Source: Cocleimonas flava (GTDB taxonomy: Bacteria > Pseudomonadota > Gammaproteobacteria > Thiotrichales > Thiotrichaceae). Taken from it: 64,000 nt of DNA. This document shows, in pieces, positions 36,203-44,880 of the stretch (position 1 is the first letter of the stretch; every line of letters begins with the position of its first letter). The notes under the pieces are model-generated. The model was not told the origin of the DNA and made no database searches. It was given only the letters and a program-made list of their open reading frames with translations. The DNA is taken from positions 497,351-561,350 of the forward strand of contig NZ_SMFQ01000002.1 in NCBI RefSeq assembly GCF_004339015.1, given 5' to 3'. The translations under genes and the position numbers were made by a program.

Positions 36203-37075
36203 ATGACGAAGTACAACCCCATTATAATTATCGGCGCTCCTAGATCTGGCACAAATATGCTGCGAGATATTCTTTGTTCTATTGAGAATATCAGTACTTG
36301 GCCATGCGATGAAATTAATTATATCTGGAGACACGGCAATATAAGATCTAAAACGGATGAATTTCCTAAGTCGTTCGCAACACAGCCCATTAAAACTTAT
36401 ATACGCAAGCAATTTAACAAACTCGCTGATAAAGAAAATTCAAGTTACATAGTTGAAAAAACCTGTGCCAATTCATTGCGTGTTGGGTTCTTGGATCAAA
36501 TTATTCCCGATGCTCACTATATCTACATCACAAGAAATGGGTTAGATGTAATAGCTTCAGCAAATCTAAGATGGACCGCAAAACTGGACATCCCTTACCT
36601 GCTAAAAAAAGTGCGATATGTCCCTATTTTTGATTTACCTTATTATGGAGCCAGATACGTCTGGAGCAGGATATATCGTGCATTTTCTCAAGAAAAGAGG
36701 CTTGCCTTTTGGGGCCCTCAATTAAAAGAAATGAAGCGCCTTTTAGAAAAGCACACCTTAGATGAAATATGCGCAATTCAATGGAAACAATGCGTAGAGA
36801 AGTCGGAAGATGACTTTAAAAGCATACCAAAAGAAAGAATAACCAGAGTCAGTTATGAAGATTTTGTTTATAAACCTGAAACCGAACTTAAAAAAATACT
36901 AGAAGAAATTGGTATCGAGTTTGACAAAGCAGATCTAAAAGAGCTCGTCTCCAGAGTATCAAAGAAAAGCGTTGGAAAGTGGAAACAATCATTAAACAAT
37001 GAGACATTAGATCGTATAAACCCTCTAATTGAAGATACCATGATAAAATTAGGTTATAGAAAAGAAAACCTATAA
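36203..37075 (+). CDS. Sulfotransferase family protein
   Basis: 290 residues. The PAPS loop is IIIIGAPRSGTNMLRDIL and the 3'-phosphate site is YIYITRNGLDVIASANLRW, close in style to the sulfotransferase at 16052 (VMRNGLDMAHSANQ). The VEKTCANSLRV stretch and C-terminal RVSYEDFVYKPETELKKILE are typical of the Sulfotransfer_3 group. It is the fifth sulfotransferase domain in the cluster. The 120-bp gap before it contains no repeat. It is 52 bp upstream of the aminotransferase gene. Acceptor unknown. Confidence 0.83.
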   Translation: MTKYNPIIIIGAPRSGTNMLRDILCSIENISTWPCDEINYIWRHGNIRSKTDEFPKSFATQPIKTYIRKQFNKLADKENSSYIVEKTCANSLRVGFLDQIIPDAHYIYITRNGLDVIASANLRWTAKLDIPYLLKKVRYVPIFDLPYYGARYVWSRIYRAFSQEKRLAFWGPQLKEMKRLLEKHTLDEICAIQWKQCVEKSEDDFKSIPKERITRVSYEDFVYKPETELKKILEEIGIEFDKADLKELVSRVSKKSVGKWKQSLNNETLDRINPLIEDTMIKLGYRKENL

Positions 37076-37127
37076 CATCAACATATAGAATATAGGGAGC
37101 CTCAAACAATTAAATTAGAGTTATGCA

Positions 37128-38282
37128 ATGCCGTTAGATAAGTTTAAAAATAATATTAGAGAGTACTTGCAGGACTATGATGGTAAGTTATTCTTTTATT
37201 GGAAAGCGCGAGTAGGTCTCTACACTATATTAAAAGCAATGGGCATAAAAGAGGGGGATGAAGTTATCCTCCCTGCTTTCACTTGTGTAGTGGTGCCCAA
37301 TGCAATCCTATATTTGGGTGCGACACCTATCTATGTTGATGTATCTTCCGATACCTATAATTTTGATATTCCGCATATAGAAAAAGTAATAACAAATCGT
37401 ACCAAGGTGATTATTTGCCAAAATACTTATGGACTTTCTTCTGATCTGGAAGAATTGACTAATCTAGCTAAGAAACATGATTTATTTACTGTTGAAGATT
37501 GCACCCATGGTTTCGGAGGAACTTATAATGGCATCCCGAATGGCTTGTCCTGTGATGCTGCTATATATTCCACCCAATGGAATAAACCCTTTTCTACGGG
37601 TATTGGTGGTTTATTAGTCACTAATAATAAAGAGCTTGCTGATAAAGTGACTGACTTATGTTCGAAACTCATGCCACCAACCTGGAAAGAACTTTTAAAC
37701 CTAAAGCTACTCTTCTTTGTAAAAAGGTATTTAATTAATAATTACACCTACTGGCCTCTAGTTAATTTTTACCGCTGGCTTAGCCACAATACAAATATTG
37801 TTGGCTCATCAACCTCTGAAGAAATAACTTCTTTAGAAATACCTGAGGATTACTTTAAAGCATTCAGTGACGTGCAGGCTAAGGAAGGTTTAAGAAACAT
37901 TTCTAAGCTTGGGGATGATATAAAAAAACGTAAAGAAAATGCCCTACTCTATACTAAGTTTTTGAAGGAGAAAAAGAAAAACCATGTTCCTGAAGATTTA
38001 TTTTCAAACCATTCATTTTTAAAATATCCTCTTTTAGTAAAGAATAGAGAAGAATTTATGAAACTTGCAACTACCGCCCGAATCGCATTAGGTGAATGGT
38101 TTGTTTCACCCTTACATCCGGTAGAAGGCGATTTATCTCTATGGAAGTTTAATAGCAATGATTTCCCAATGGCAAAATATTTATCTAAGCATGTCGTTAA
38201 CTTACCAACAACACCATCCAATATTGACCGAGTGTTCCACTTTCTCGAAAAGCATTCTGATTTTATTATCGACTCTCCATGA
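37128..38282 (+). CDS. DegT/DnrJ/EryC1-family sugar aminotransferase
   Basis: 384 residues with a PLP type I fold. Visible landmarks are GDEVILPAFTCVVVPNAILYLGATPIYVD, VEDCTHGFGG (Asp for the pyridine nitrogen) and STQWNKPFSTGIGG, whose Lys should form the internal aldimine with PLP. These enzymes transaminate nucleotide-linked keto sugars to amino sugars. The 4-keto-6-deoxy products of the two dehydratases in this locus (24968, 38534) are natural candidates. It is slightly diverged from the most common DegT spacing (a long 215-240 insertion, WPLVNFYRWLSH). Its substrate cannot be read. Confidence 0.85.
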   Translation: MPLDKFKNNIREYLQDYDGKLFFYWKARVGLYTILKAMGIKEGDEVILPAFTCVVVPNAILYLGATPIYVDVSSDTYNFDIPHIEKVITNRTKVIICQNTYGLSSDLEELTNLAKKHDLFTVEDCTHGFGGTYNGIPNGLSCDAAIYSTQWNKPFSTGIGGLLVTNNKELADKVTDLCSKLMPPTWKELLNLKLLFFVKRYLINNYTYWPLVNFYRWLSHNTNIVGSSTSEEITSLEIPEDYFKAFSDVQAKEGLRNISKLGDDIKKRKENALLYTKFLKEKKKNHVPEDLFSNHSFLKYPLLVKNREEFMKLATTARIALGEWFVSPLHPVEGDLSLWKFNSNDFPMAKYLSKHVVNLPTTPSNIDRVFHFLEKHSDFIIDSP

Positions 38283-38533
38283 GATTGGCTTATTTGTATT
38301 CAATAAATATTTATACGTCAATATGATTTGCTTCTTTAAATCTTGAAATGAACTATTCTCTTTAGTAATTTACTAATCAAGACGACTTATTCACTTTATT
38401 TAAGGTATCTTATACAAAAAGGCTTCTCGTTATTGAAGATAATGTAGTCTTGCTAATAAATAACTTTGCGCGAGATACATTAATAGATATTACGGTATTT
38501 ACCTATAACATTTTTTCTTTTGCAAAAAAACAT

Positions 38534-40471
38534 ATGTCTCTTATGAAATCAAACCTAAAAAAACATATCTTAAACAGATCCCGGTCTGAAAAGCGCCTTT
38601 TTCTCATAGCTTTAGATATTTTTCTTATTCCTCTGATTTTATTTATTAGCTTTTATAGCACTGAAAAACAGACTTTTCTTCAAAATAGTTATAACTGGCT
38701 AGTCTTTCCCTTATCCATATTGGTCGCTATTCCTATTTACATGAAGATGGGACTTTACCGAGCAATTTTAAAGTATTTCCGTAGTCATGCTATTGGTTCG
38801 ATTTTGATAGCTACTTTAATAGCTGCGGTAGTTTGGGTGGGTGCACTCGTACTCCTAAACTTTCAACATATACCTTCTTCTGTTGTACTTCTCTATTGGC
38901 TTGGCACCTTCATGGTTATTACAGTAACCAGATTAAGCGCACAACAATGGCTTTATGGTGAAATTTCAAAAAATGCGTCAGCAAAAAAAGTATTAATTTA
39001 TGGCGCTGGTTCTGCTGGCTCTCAATTAGCGATGGTTCTTAAGCCTGACCCATCATATTCGCTTATTGGGTTCATTGATGATGATAAAAGCTTAGAGGGC
39101 TGGAATGTATTGGGATTGAAGGTTTTCTCTCCATTACAGTTACCCGCGTCTATTGAAAAATATTGTGTGGATGAAGTTATATTAGCTTTGCCATCTGCGA
39201 ATAGAAGCAATCGTCAATTAATTCTAGAACAATTAGAAAAGTTACCAGTTCACGTCCGTAGCATCCCTGCTTTTGCAGATTTAGTCAGTGGCAAATTACA
39301 AACCGCGGATATCAATGATATCGATATTGATGATTTATTAGGAAGAAACATTGTTGAGCCTGATAGCTCTTTATTACCCATCAATATCACCAATAAAGTG
39401 ATTATGGTTACCGGCGCAGGTGGATCTATAGGTTCAGAACTTTGCCGACAGATAATTAGCTTAGCGCCAAAAAAATTAATTTTATTAGAGCAAAGTGAGT
39501 TTGCTTTATACAAAATAGAACAGGAGCTGGATGCGCTTATTAAAAAAAGTGAAAACCATATTGAATTAAATCGTGTACTTGGTTCCGTCACTAATGAAGT
39601 ATTGTTAAAGCGTTTATTTCAAAACAAAACTATTCAAACTATTTATCATGCCGCTGCTTACAAGCATGTACCTCTCGTTGAAGAAAACCCTGTTGCTGGA
39701 TTAGCTAATAATGTTTTTGGCACACAATTGCTAGCCGAAACTGCGATGAACGCTAATGCCGAATCATTCATTCTTATTTCCACCGACAAAGCTGTTCGAC
39801 CAACAAATGTTATGGGTTGCTCTAAACGTATTGCTGAGCTAATACTTCAAGCGCTTGCCGAAAAGCCAGAAAGCAAAACAGTCTTTACCATGGTCCGATT
39901 TGGCAATGTATTAGGCTCATCTGGGTCAGTTGTTCCTAAGTTCAGACAACAGATAAAAGAAGGTGGACCAATAACGGTCACACATAAAGATATCACTCGC
40001 TTCTTTATGTCTATTCCAGAAGCGGTACAGCTCGTCATTCAAGCGGGCGCCATGGCAAAAGGTGGAGATGTTTTTGTATTAGATATGGGTGAATCTGTCA
40101 AAATAGCCGACCTTGCAGAAAAAATGATTAAACTATCTGGCTTATCCGTTAAAAACGATAAAAACCCGGATGGTGACATAGCCATTCAATTTAATGGTTT
40201 ACGACCTGGCGAAAAGCTTTATGAAGAGCTATTGATTGGTGAAAATGTGAGTGGTACGAAACATCAGCGTATTATGCGTGCAAATGAAGAGTTTATGACC
40301 TGGAGTACTCTTGAGCAAAAATTAGATAAACTAGAAAAAATAATGCAGGTTGATAATATCTTAGAAATTAAATCACAATTAACTAATATTGTTGATGGAT
40401 ATAAACCATGGCTCGAAAAACCGATCATGAGTGATAATAAAAATGTTATACCTATCACTAAAAGTTACTAA
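38534..40471 (+). CDS. WbpM/FlaA1-type membrane nucleotide-sugar 4,6-dehydratase
   Basis: About 645 residues. A frame is open from a TTG at 38450, but I prefer ATG 38534 (or 38543), which gives a short polar leader before four membrane helices (about residues 15-130). A first Rossmann domain follows (KVLIYGAGSAGSQLA) and then the catalytic SDR domain: MVTGAGGSIGSELCRQI, HAAAYKHVPLVEEN, STDKAVRPTNVMGCSK (S-M-K triad), RFGNVLGSSGSVVPKF and RPGEKLYEELLIGENV. Such enzymes make UDP-4-keto-6-deoxy-GlcNAc at the inner membrane, often for the first sugar of the repeat unit. It is the long form of the short dehydratase at 24968. A repeat arm follows its stop. Confidence 0.9.
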   Translation: MSLMKSNLKKHILNRSRSEKRLFLIALDIFLIPLILFISFYSTEKQTFLQNSYNWLVFPLSILVAIPIYMKMGLYRAILKYFRSHAIGSILIATLIAAVVWVGALVLLNFQHIPSSVVLLYWLGTFMVITVTRLSAQQWLYGEISKNASAKKVLIYGAGSAGSQLAMVLKPDPSYSLIGFIDDDKSLEGWNVLGLKVFSPLQLPASIEKYCVDEVILALPSANRSNRQLILEQLEKLPVHVRSIPAFADLVSGKLQTADINDIDIDDLLGRNIVEPDSSLLPINITNKVIMVTGAGGSIGSELCRQIISLAPKKLILLEQSEFALYKIEQELDALIKKSENHIELNRVLGSVTNEVLLKRLFQNKTIQTIYHAAAYKHVPLVEENPVAGLANNVFGTQLLAETAMNANAESFILISTDKAVRPTNVMGCSKRIAELILQALAEKPESKTVFTMVRFGNVLGSSGSVVPKFRQQIKEGGPITVTHKDITRFFMSIPEAVQLVIQAGAMAKGGDVFVLDMGESVKIADLAEKMIKLSGLSVKNDKNPDGDIAIQFNGLRPGEKLYEELLIGENVSGTKHQRIMRANEEFMTWSTLEQKLDKLEKIMQVDNILEIKSQLTNIVDGYKPWLEKPIMSDNKNVIPITKSY

Positions 40472-40476
40472 TTTAA

Positions 40477-40503
40477 CACCCCCCTACTTATAAGCACTTT
40501 TTT
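40477..40503 (+). repeat. Dispersed C-rich repeat, single arm
   Basis: CACCCCCCTACTT, then ATAAGCAC and T-tract; same sequence as the right arm at 58876. It lies 6 bp after the dehydratase stop in terminator-like orientation, separating it from wza. Confidence 0.75.
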
Positions 40504-40660
40504 ATTTTTAATACGCAAAAACTTTATACGATAGTTTAATCTAAATACATCGATTAAATGAAATGAGGTTTTTAACGTGATCTTTGTAATTACTGATTAT
40601 TACCTATAAAATCCCCCATGTTTTGCATCTCCTTCTTTTAATATTCTAGTAAACCTATTT

Positions 40661-42022
40661 ATGAAAAAACTTTGCCGAGCACTTTTAACATTTACTGCTG
40701 TCATCTCTCTTGTTGGTTGTTCATTTAGCCCTGGCGTTCCAGGCTTAAGCTCGAAATCTAGCCGATACGAGAAAGCCCAAAAAGAAGGAGTTGATTATAA
40801 ACTGGTTGTTATCGACAGAAAAATGATTCAAAGCCAAAAACCTTTTAATTATGCAAACTATATAACTAATAAGAAAAAACGCTACCAGAGCTATGCTTCT
40901 GATACTGAAAAAAGTTCAAGCCCAATAAGAAAGCCTCATCGTAATAACCATACCAGTCCTACCAAAACAACAGGTGCTGTTAGCTTTGCGGGGGTTTCTG
41001 CTGATGACGTGAAATCAAATTATCAATACTTTATCGGTGATCGCGATATTTTGAGTATTACTGTATGGGATCATCCTGAACTCACTATTCCCGCTGGCGA
41101 TGCTCCTGCCACTCACGACGTAGGTAATGATGGTAAGTTTTACTTTCCTTATGCTGGCAAAATTCAAGCTACAGGCAGAACGGTAGAGGATGTCAGAAAA
41201 GATCTTGAGAAAAAATTACAAACGTTTATCGCTAAACCACAAGTAAGTGTAAGAGTAGCTAGCTTTCGCAGCCAAAAAGCCTATATTTCTGGCGCAGTAC
41301 AGCAGCCAAACACCCTTGCAATTTCTGATACACCACTAACGGTTAGAGACCTTATATCTAGAAGTGGCGGTGTTATTTCTAGAAAATATACCGGTCAAGC
41401 TTCTTTGCAGCGTGGTAATAATACGATATCGATCGATTTAAATCGTATGCTAAAGTTTAATGACAATAGACAGAATTTTATTCTACGAAATGGCGATAGA
41501 CTACATGTGGTTGAAATTGATGAATTGGACGAGTGGAAAAAAGAGCTAGATCAAGCAATAAACAAGGAACTAATCCTTAATCCTATTCGATTGCAATTCG
41601 AACTAGAAAAAGAAAAGGCCATAGCAAGACAAAAGAAAGAACTTGAAAGAGAGCTGAAGTCTGAACAGGCAAAAGTTTTTGTCATGGGAGAAATAAACAA
41701 ACCAGGGACTGTCAAATATCAAATTGAAGACGGCATGACATTAGCCGAAGCCATTAACGATGCAGGCAGCCTAAATGAAGATACGGTAAACCCCAAGGGC
41801 ATTTTTGTTATACGCCAAGAGTCATCGAATGATTCCATACCAACGGTTTATCAGCTTCCTATCGCCTCTGTTCATTCCATGTTATTAGCCGAACAGTTTG
41901 ATATTAGACCGAGAGACATTGTCTATGTTACTGCTACACCTTCAATCAGATGGAATAGAGTCCTAGGTTTACTATTACCTTCTCTCACTATTTTGAATAC
42001 CTTTGAAAACCTTACGAACTAA
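40661..42022 (+). CDS. wza: Wza-like outer-membrane polysaccharide export lipoprotein
   Basis: 453 residues. A lipoprotein signal ends at the lipobox LVGC (Cys near residue 20). A polysaccharide-export (PES) domain follows: YFIGDRDILSITVWDHPELT and GNDGKFYFPYAGKIQATGRTVEDVRKDL. Then SLBB-type domains: AYISGAVQQPNTLAI and VFVMGEINKPGTVKYQIEDG. The C-terminus (WNRVLGLLLPSLTIL) supplies the amphipathic helix of the octameric pore. Wza conducts capsule through the outer membrane together with Wzc. Oddly, residues about 287-337 form a very charged helical stretch (Glu/Lys-rich) inserted before the last SLBB domain. It is followed at 8 bp by wzb and then wzc, the canonical order. Confidence 0.92.
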   Translation: MKKLCRALLTFTAVISLVGCSFSPGVPGLSSKSSRYEKAQKEGVDYKLVVIDRKMIQSQKPFNYANYITNKKKRYQSYASDTEKSSSPIRKPHRNNHTSPTKTTGAVSFAGVSADDVKSNYQYFIGDRDILSITVWDHPELTIPAGDAPATHDVGNDGKFYFPYAGKIQATGRTVEDVRKDLEKKLQTFIAKPQVSVRVASFRSQKAYISGAVQQPNTLAISDTPLTVRDLISRSGGVISRKYTGQASLQRGNNTISIDLNRMLKFNDNRQNFILRNGDRLHVVEIDELDEWKKELDQAINKELILNPIRLQFELEKEKAIARQKKELERELKSEQAKVFVMGEINKPGTVKYQIEDGMTLAEAINDAGSLNEDTVNPKGIFVIRQESSNDSIPTVYQLPIASVHSMLLAEQFDIRPRDIVYVTATPSIRWNRVLGLLLPSLTILNTFENLTN

Positions 42023-42030
42023 AATAAATT

Positions 42031-42462
42031 ATGTTTAATAATGTAATGATGGTGTGCATAGGTAATATATGCCGCAGCCCCATGGCAGAAGCTATTTTGC
42101 AACATAACAGACCTGAGTTAAAAGTATATTCATCAGGCTTGGGGGCTCTGTCAGGCAAGCCGGCAGACCCCAGCACGATGAAAATTCTGTCGGAAATAAA
42201 TATCGATTTTGATCATGTAGCACAACAAATTAACAGCGTTCTGGTAAAAAACGCTGACATTATTCTGACCATGGAAGACAAACATATTCAAAGCATCATC
42301 TCTCAGTTTCCTGAGTCGCGCGGCAAAGTTCACTTGATTGGGAAGTGGCAGAATAATGAACAAATTCCTGATCCTTACAAAAAAGATTTTGAAGCATTTC
42401 AGGAATCTTATCGTTTAATAAATAAAGGCCTAAAAACCTGGCAAGAAAAACTGTGGGATTAG
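42031..42462 (+). CDS. wzb: Low-molecular-weight protein-tyrosine phosphatase Wzb
   Basis: 143 residues. The active-site loop is MVCIGNICRSPMAE (C-x5-R-S) near the N-terminus and the general acid is in PDPYKKD near residue 115, both needed for LMW-PTP catalysis. Wzb removes phosphate from the tyrosine cluster of its partner kinase Wzc, controlling polymer length and export. It starts 8 bp after wza and ends 55 bp before wzc. Length is normal. Confidence 0.93.
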   Translation: MFNNVMMVCIGNICRSPMAEAILQHNRPELKVYSSGLGALSGKPADPSTMKILSEINIDFDHVAQQINSVLVKNADIILTMEDKHIQSIISQFPESRGKVHLIGKWQNNEQIPDPYKKDFEAFQESYRLINKGLKTWQEKLWD

Positions 42463-42517
42463 ATTTAAAAGTATTTATTAATTCCAATTTAAAGATGACT
42501 GAGAACATACACATTAA

Positions 42518-44722
42518 ATGAGCACTACAAATCAACAATATTCAGATAATGACGAAATTGATCTAAGAGAATTATTAACTACTTTATTAGATGGTAAGTG
42601 GTTAATTCTTTCTTTAATAATTGCATCATTATTGTTAGCTTTAATTTATGCTTTTGGTGCAACACCTATCTACAGAGCAGACACACTTCTACAAATAGAA
42701 GCAGAAAAAGCCGGAATTCCTGGTCTTGAAGAAATTACGGGGCTTGGCAGTGACAACGCTTCAGCCAGTACCGAATTACAAATCTTAAAATCTAGAAAGA
42801 TTATAGGAAAAGCCGTTCATGATTTAAAGCTGGACATTATTGCCACCCCAAAAAAAATCCCGCTATTTAGCAATTTGAGCAAGCGCTTCCTGAAAGAAAG
42901 TGATATCAATTTTGTACCATTTAATATTTCATGGCTGAGCAGTTATTCCTGGGCTTATGAAAGCATAAAAATCAATCGCCTTGAAGTTGGAAAAAACTAT
43001 ATTAATGAGCCATTGACATTAATCAGCCATGAGTTCGGGGAATATAGTCTGTACCATGATGACAAGCTTCTTTTAACAGGAAAAGTTGGCAAACTAGAAT
43101 CTAGTTCTGATGGCTTATTAGAAATAAATATACAGGAACTGAATGCTAGCGATGGTAAAGAGTTTTCAATTAATAAACTAAGTAATTACCAAGCCATCGT
43201 AGAATTACAGAAAAAAATTGGAGCATCTGAACAAGGTAAAAACACAGGAATTATCAACCTTGCACTAGAAGGTGAAAATCAAGAGCAAATTTTAGATATT
43301 TTGGACAATGTTTCTAATTCTTATTTATTACAAAACAAATCACGCAGCTCTGAAGAAGCCAGCAATGCGCTTAATTTTCTTAATGAGCAAATTAAACCCG
43401 TCAAAGAACGATCAGAAATAGCTGAAGCAGCCTTAAAAGAATATAGAACGAATAATCGTACTGCCGATATGTCAATGGAAACTCAGACTATATTAAAAGT
43501 AGTCGCTGATATAGATACTCAACTCCAACAATTATCCTTAAGAAGAGATCAGTTAAACTTAAAATACACGGCTAATCACCCGACCTTGACATCACTCGCA
43601 TCGCAAGAAACCAAGTTAAATAAAAGACGAAATGAAACGCTTTCTAAGATAACTGAACTTCCTGAAACACAACAGCAACTTCTAAAATTAGAGGGCGATT
43701 ACACAGTTGCCAATACGATCTATGTTGATTTATTGAATAAAATTCAAGAGTTCAAAATAGCTAAAGCCAGTAATGTTGGTAATGTTTATATTCTTGATAC
43801 AGCTGCTGTAAACGAAGAACCAGTAAAACCTAAGAAAGCATTAATCTTAGCACTGGGTTCATTACTGGGTCTCATGCTAGGGATACTAATCATATTCCTC
43901 AAAAAAGCACTATACTATAAAGTCAACAATCCTGAAATACTTGAAGAACAAATTGGCTTACCAGTCTACGCAACCATACCTTTATCTAAAGGTGTTAAAT
44001 TAACTGGCGGCCTTAAAAAGAAGAAACAAAAACAAAAAACTTTGCTAGCGATTGAAGATAATAACGACCCTGCTATTGAAAGCTTAAGAAGTCTGAGAAC
44101 AAGCCTTCACTTCGCATTATTAGAAGCCAAAAATAATATTGTGATGATCACAGGCCCTTCTCCCGGAATTGGAAAGTCTTTTATCTCGTCTAACTTAGCC
44201 GCCGTCATATCAGGAAGCGATCAACGTGTTTTGCTTATTGATGCGGATATGAGAAAAGGATATTTACACAATCTAGTCAATGTTCCTATAACACCAGGCT
44301 TATCCGATTTAATCAGCGAGAAAAGCACAATTGAAGACTCCATACATACTTATAAATGCAACGGAAATAGCTTCGACGTATTAACTCGAGGTCAAACGCC
44401 TCCCAACCCATCAGAGTTATTGATGCATCAAAACTTTGAGAAGTTACTTACTGAGTTATCTGGTAACTATGACTTAATTTTAATTGATACCCCACCAATC
44501 CATGCGGTAACTGACCCGACTATAGTGGGTCGTTTATCGGGTGTGGTGTTCATGGTAGTTCGTCAAGATATGCATGCGATGAAAGAGATTGAACATGCCG
44601 TGAAGCGATTAAGTAATACAGGTATTGAAACCAAAGGATTTATCTTTAATGGCTATGATGCCAAGAAGAATAGAAATGCTTATGGCTACCAATCTTATTA
44701 TGGAGAGTATCAATCAGATTAG
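42518..44722 (+). CDS. wzc: Wzc-type polysaccharide co-polymerase and BY-kinase
   Basis: 734 residues. Two membrane segments (near 30-50 and 445-465) frame a periplasmic Wzz-like domain. A cytoplasmic bacterial tyrosine kinase follows: Walker A TGPSPGIGKSFISSN near residue 550, Walker A' VLLIDADMRKG and Walker B LILIDTPP. The C-terminus carries a tyrosine cluster (AYGYQSYYGEY) that is autophosphorylated and dephosphorylated by Wzb. Wzc spans the inner membrane and couples with Wza to set chain length and secrete the polymer. It ends at a large hairpin (44736-44806) that closes the plus-strand run. Confidence 0.95.
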   Translation: MSTTNQQYSDNDEIDLRELLTTLLDGKWLILSLIIASLLLALIYAFGATPIYRADTLLQIEAEKAGIPGLEEITGLGSDNASASTELQILKSRKIIGKAVHDLKLDIIATPKKIPLFSNLSKRFLKESDINFVPFNISWLSSYSWAYESIKINRLEVGKNYINEPLTLISHEFGEYSLYHDDKLLLTGKVGKLESSSDGLLEINIQELNASDGKEFSINKLSNYQAIVELQKKIGASEQGKNTGIINLALEGENQEQILDILDNVSNSYLLQNKSRSSEEASNALNFLNEQIKPVKERSEIAEAALKEYRTNNRTADMSMETQTILKVVADIDTQLQQLSLRRDQLNLKYTANHPTLTSLASQETKLNKRRNETLSKITELPETQQQLLKLEGDYTVANTIYVDLLNKIQEFKIAKASNVGNVYILDTAAVNEEPVKPKKALILALGSLLGLMLGILIIFLKKALYYKVNNPEILEEQIGLPVYATIPLSKGVKLTGGLKKKKQKQKTLLAIEDNNDPAIESLRSLRTSLHFALLEAKNNIVMITGPSPGIGKSFISSNLAAVISGSDQRVLLIDADMRKGYLHNLVNVPITPGLSDLISEKSTIEDSIHTYKCNGNSFDVLTRGQTPPNPSELLMHQNFEKLLTELSGNYDLILIDTPPIHAVTDPTIVGRLSGVVFMVVRQDMHAMKEIEHAVKRLSNTGIETKGFIFNGYDAKKNRNAYGYQSYYGEYQSD

Positions 44723-44735
44723 ATTGATCTTGCTG

Positions 44736-44806
44736 AAACTAGATCCTTTGTATTATTTACTCAATGTTAAGTGATTGATAGAGTAAAAACAAAAGGATCT
44801 AGTTTT
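44736..44806. terminator. Large inverted repeat, probable bidirectional terminator
   Basis: Outer arms AAACTAGATCC and GGATCTAGTTT with ACTC/GAGT pairing inside the loop, then a T-run. It lies between the convergent wzc and wzi stops. Confidence 0.8.
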
Positions 44807-44880
44807 ATTTAGCGACAATGCTTGCTTGTTATCACTTAGAGCAAAAAACCAAACAATAGCACTTATAAACGATTTAGTTC

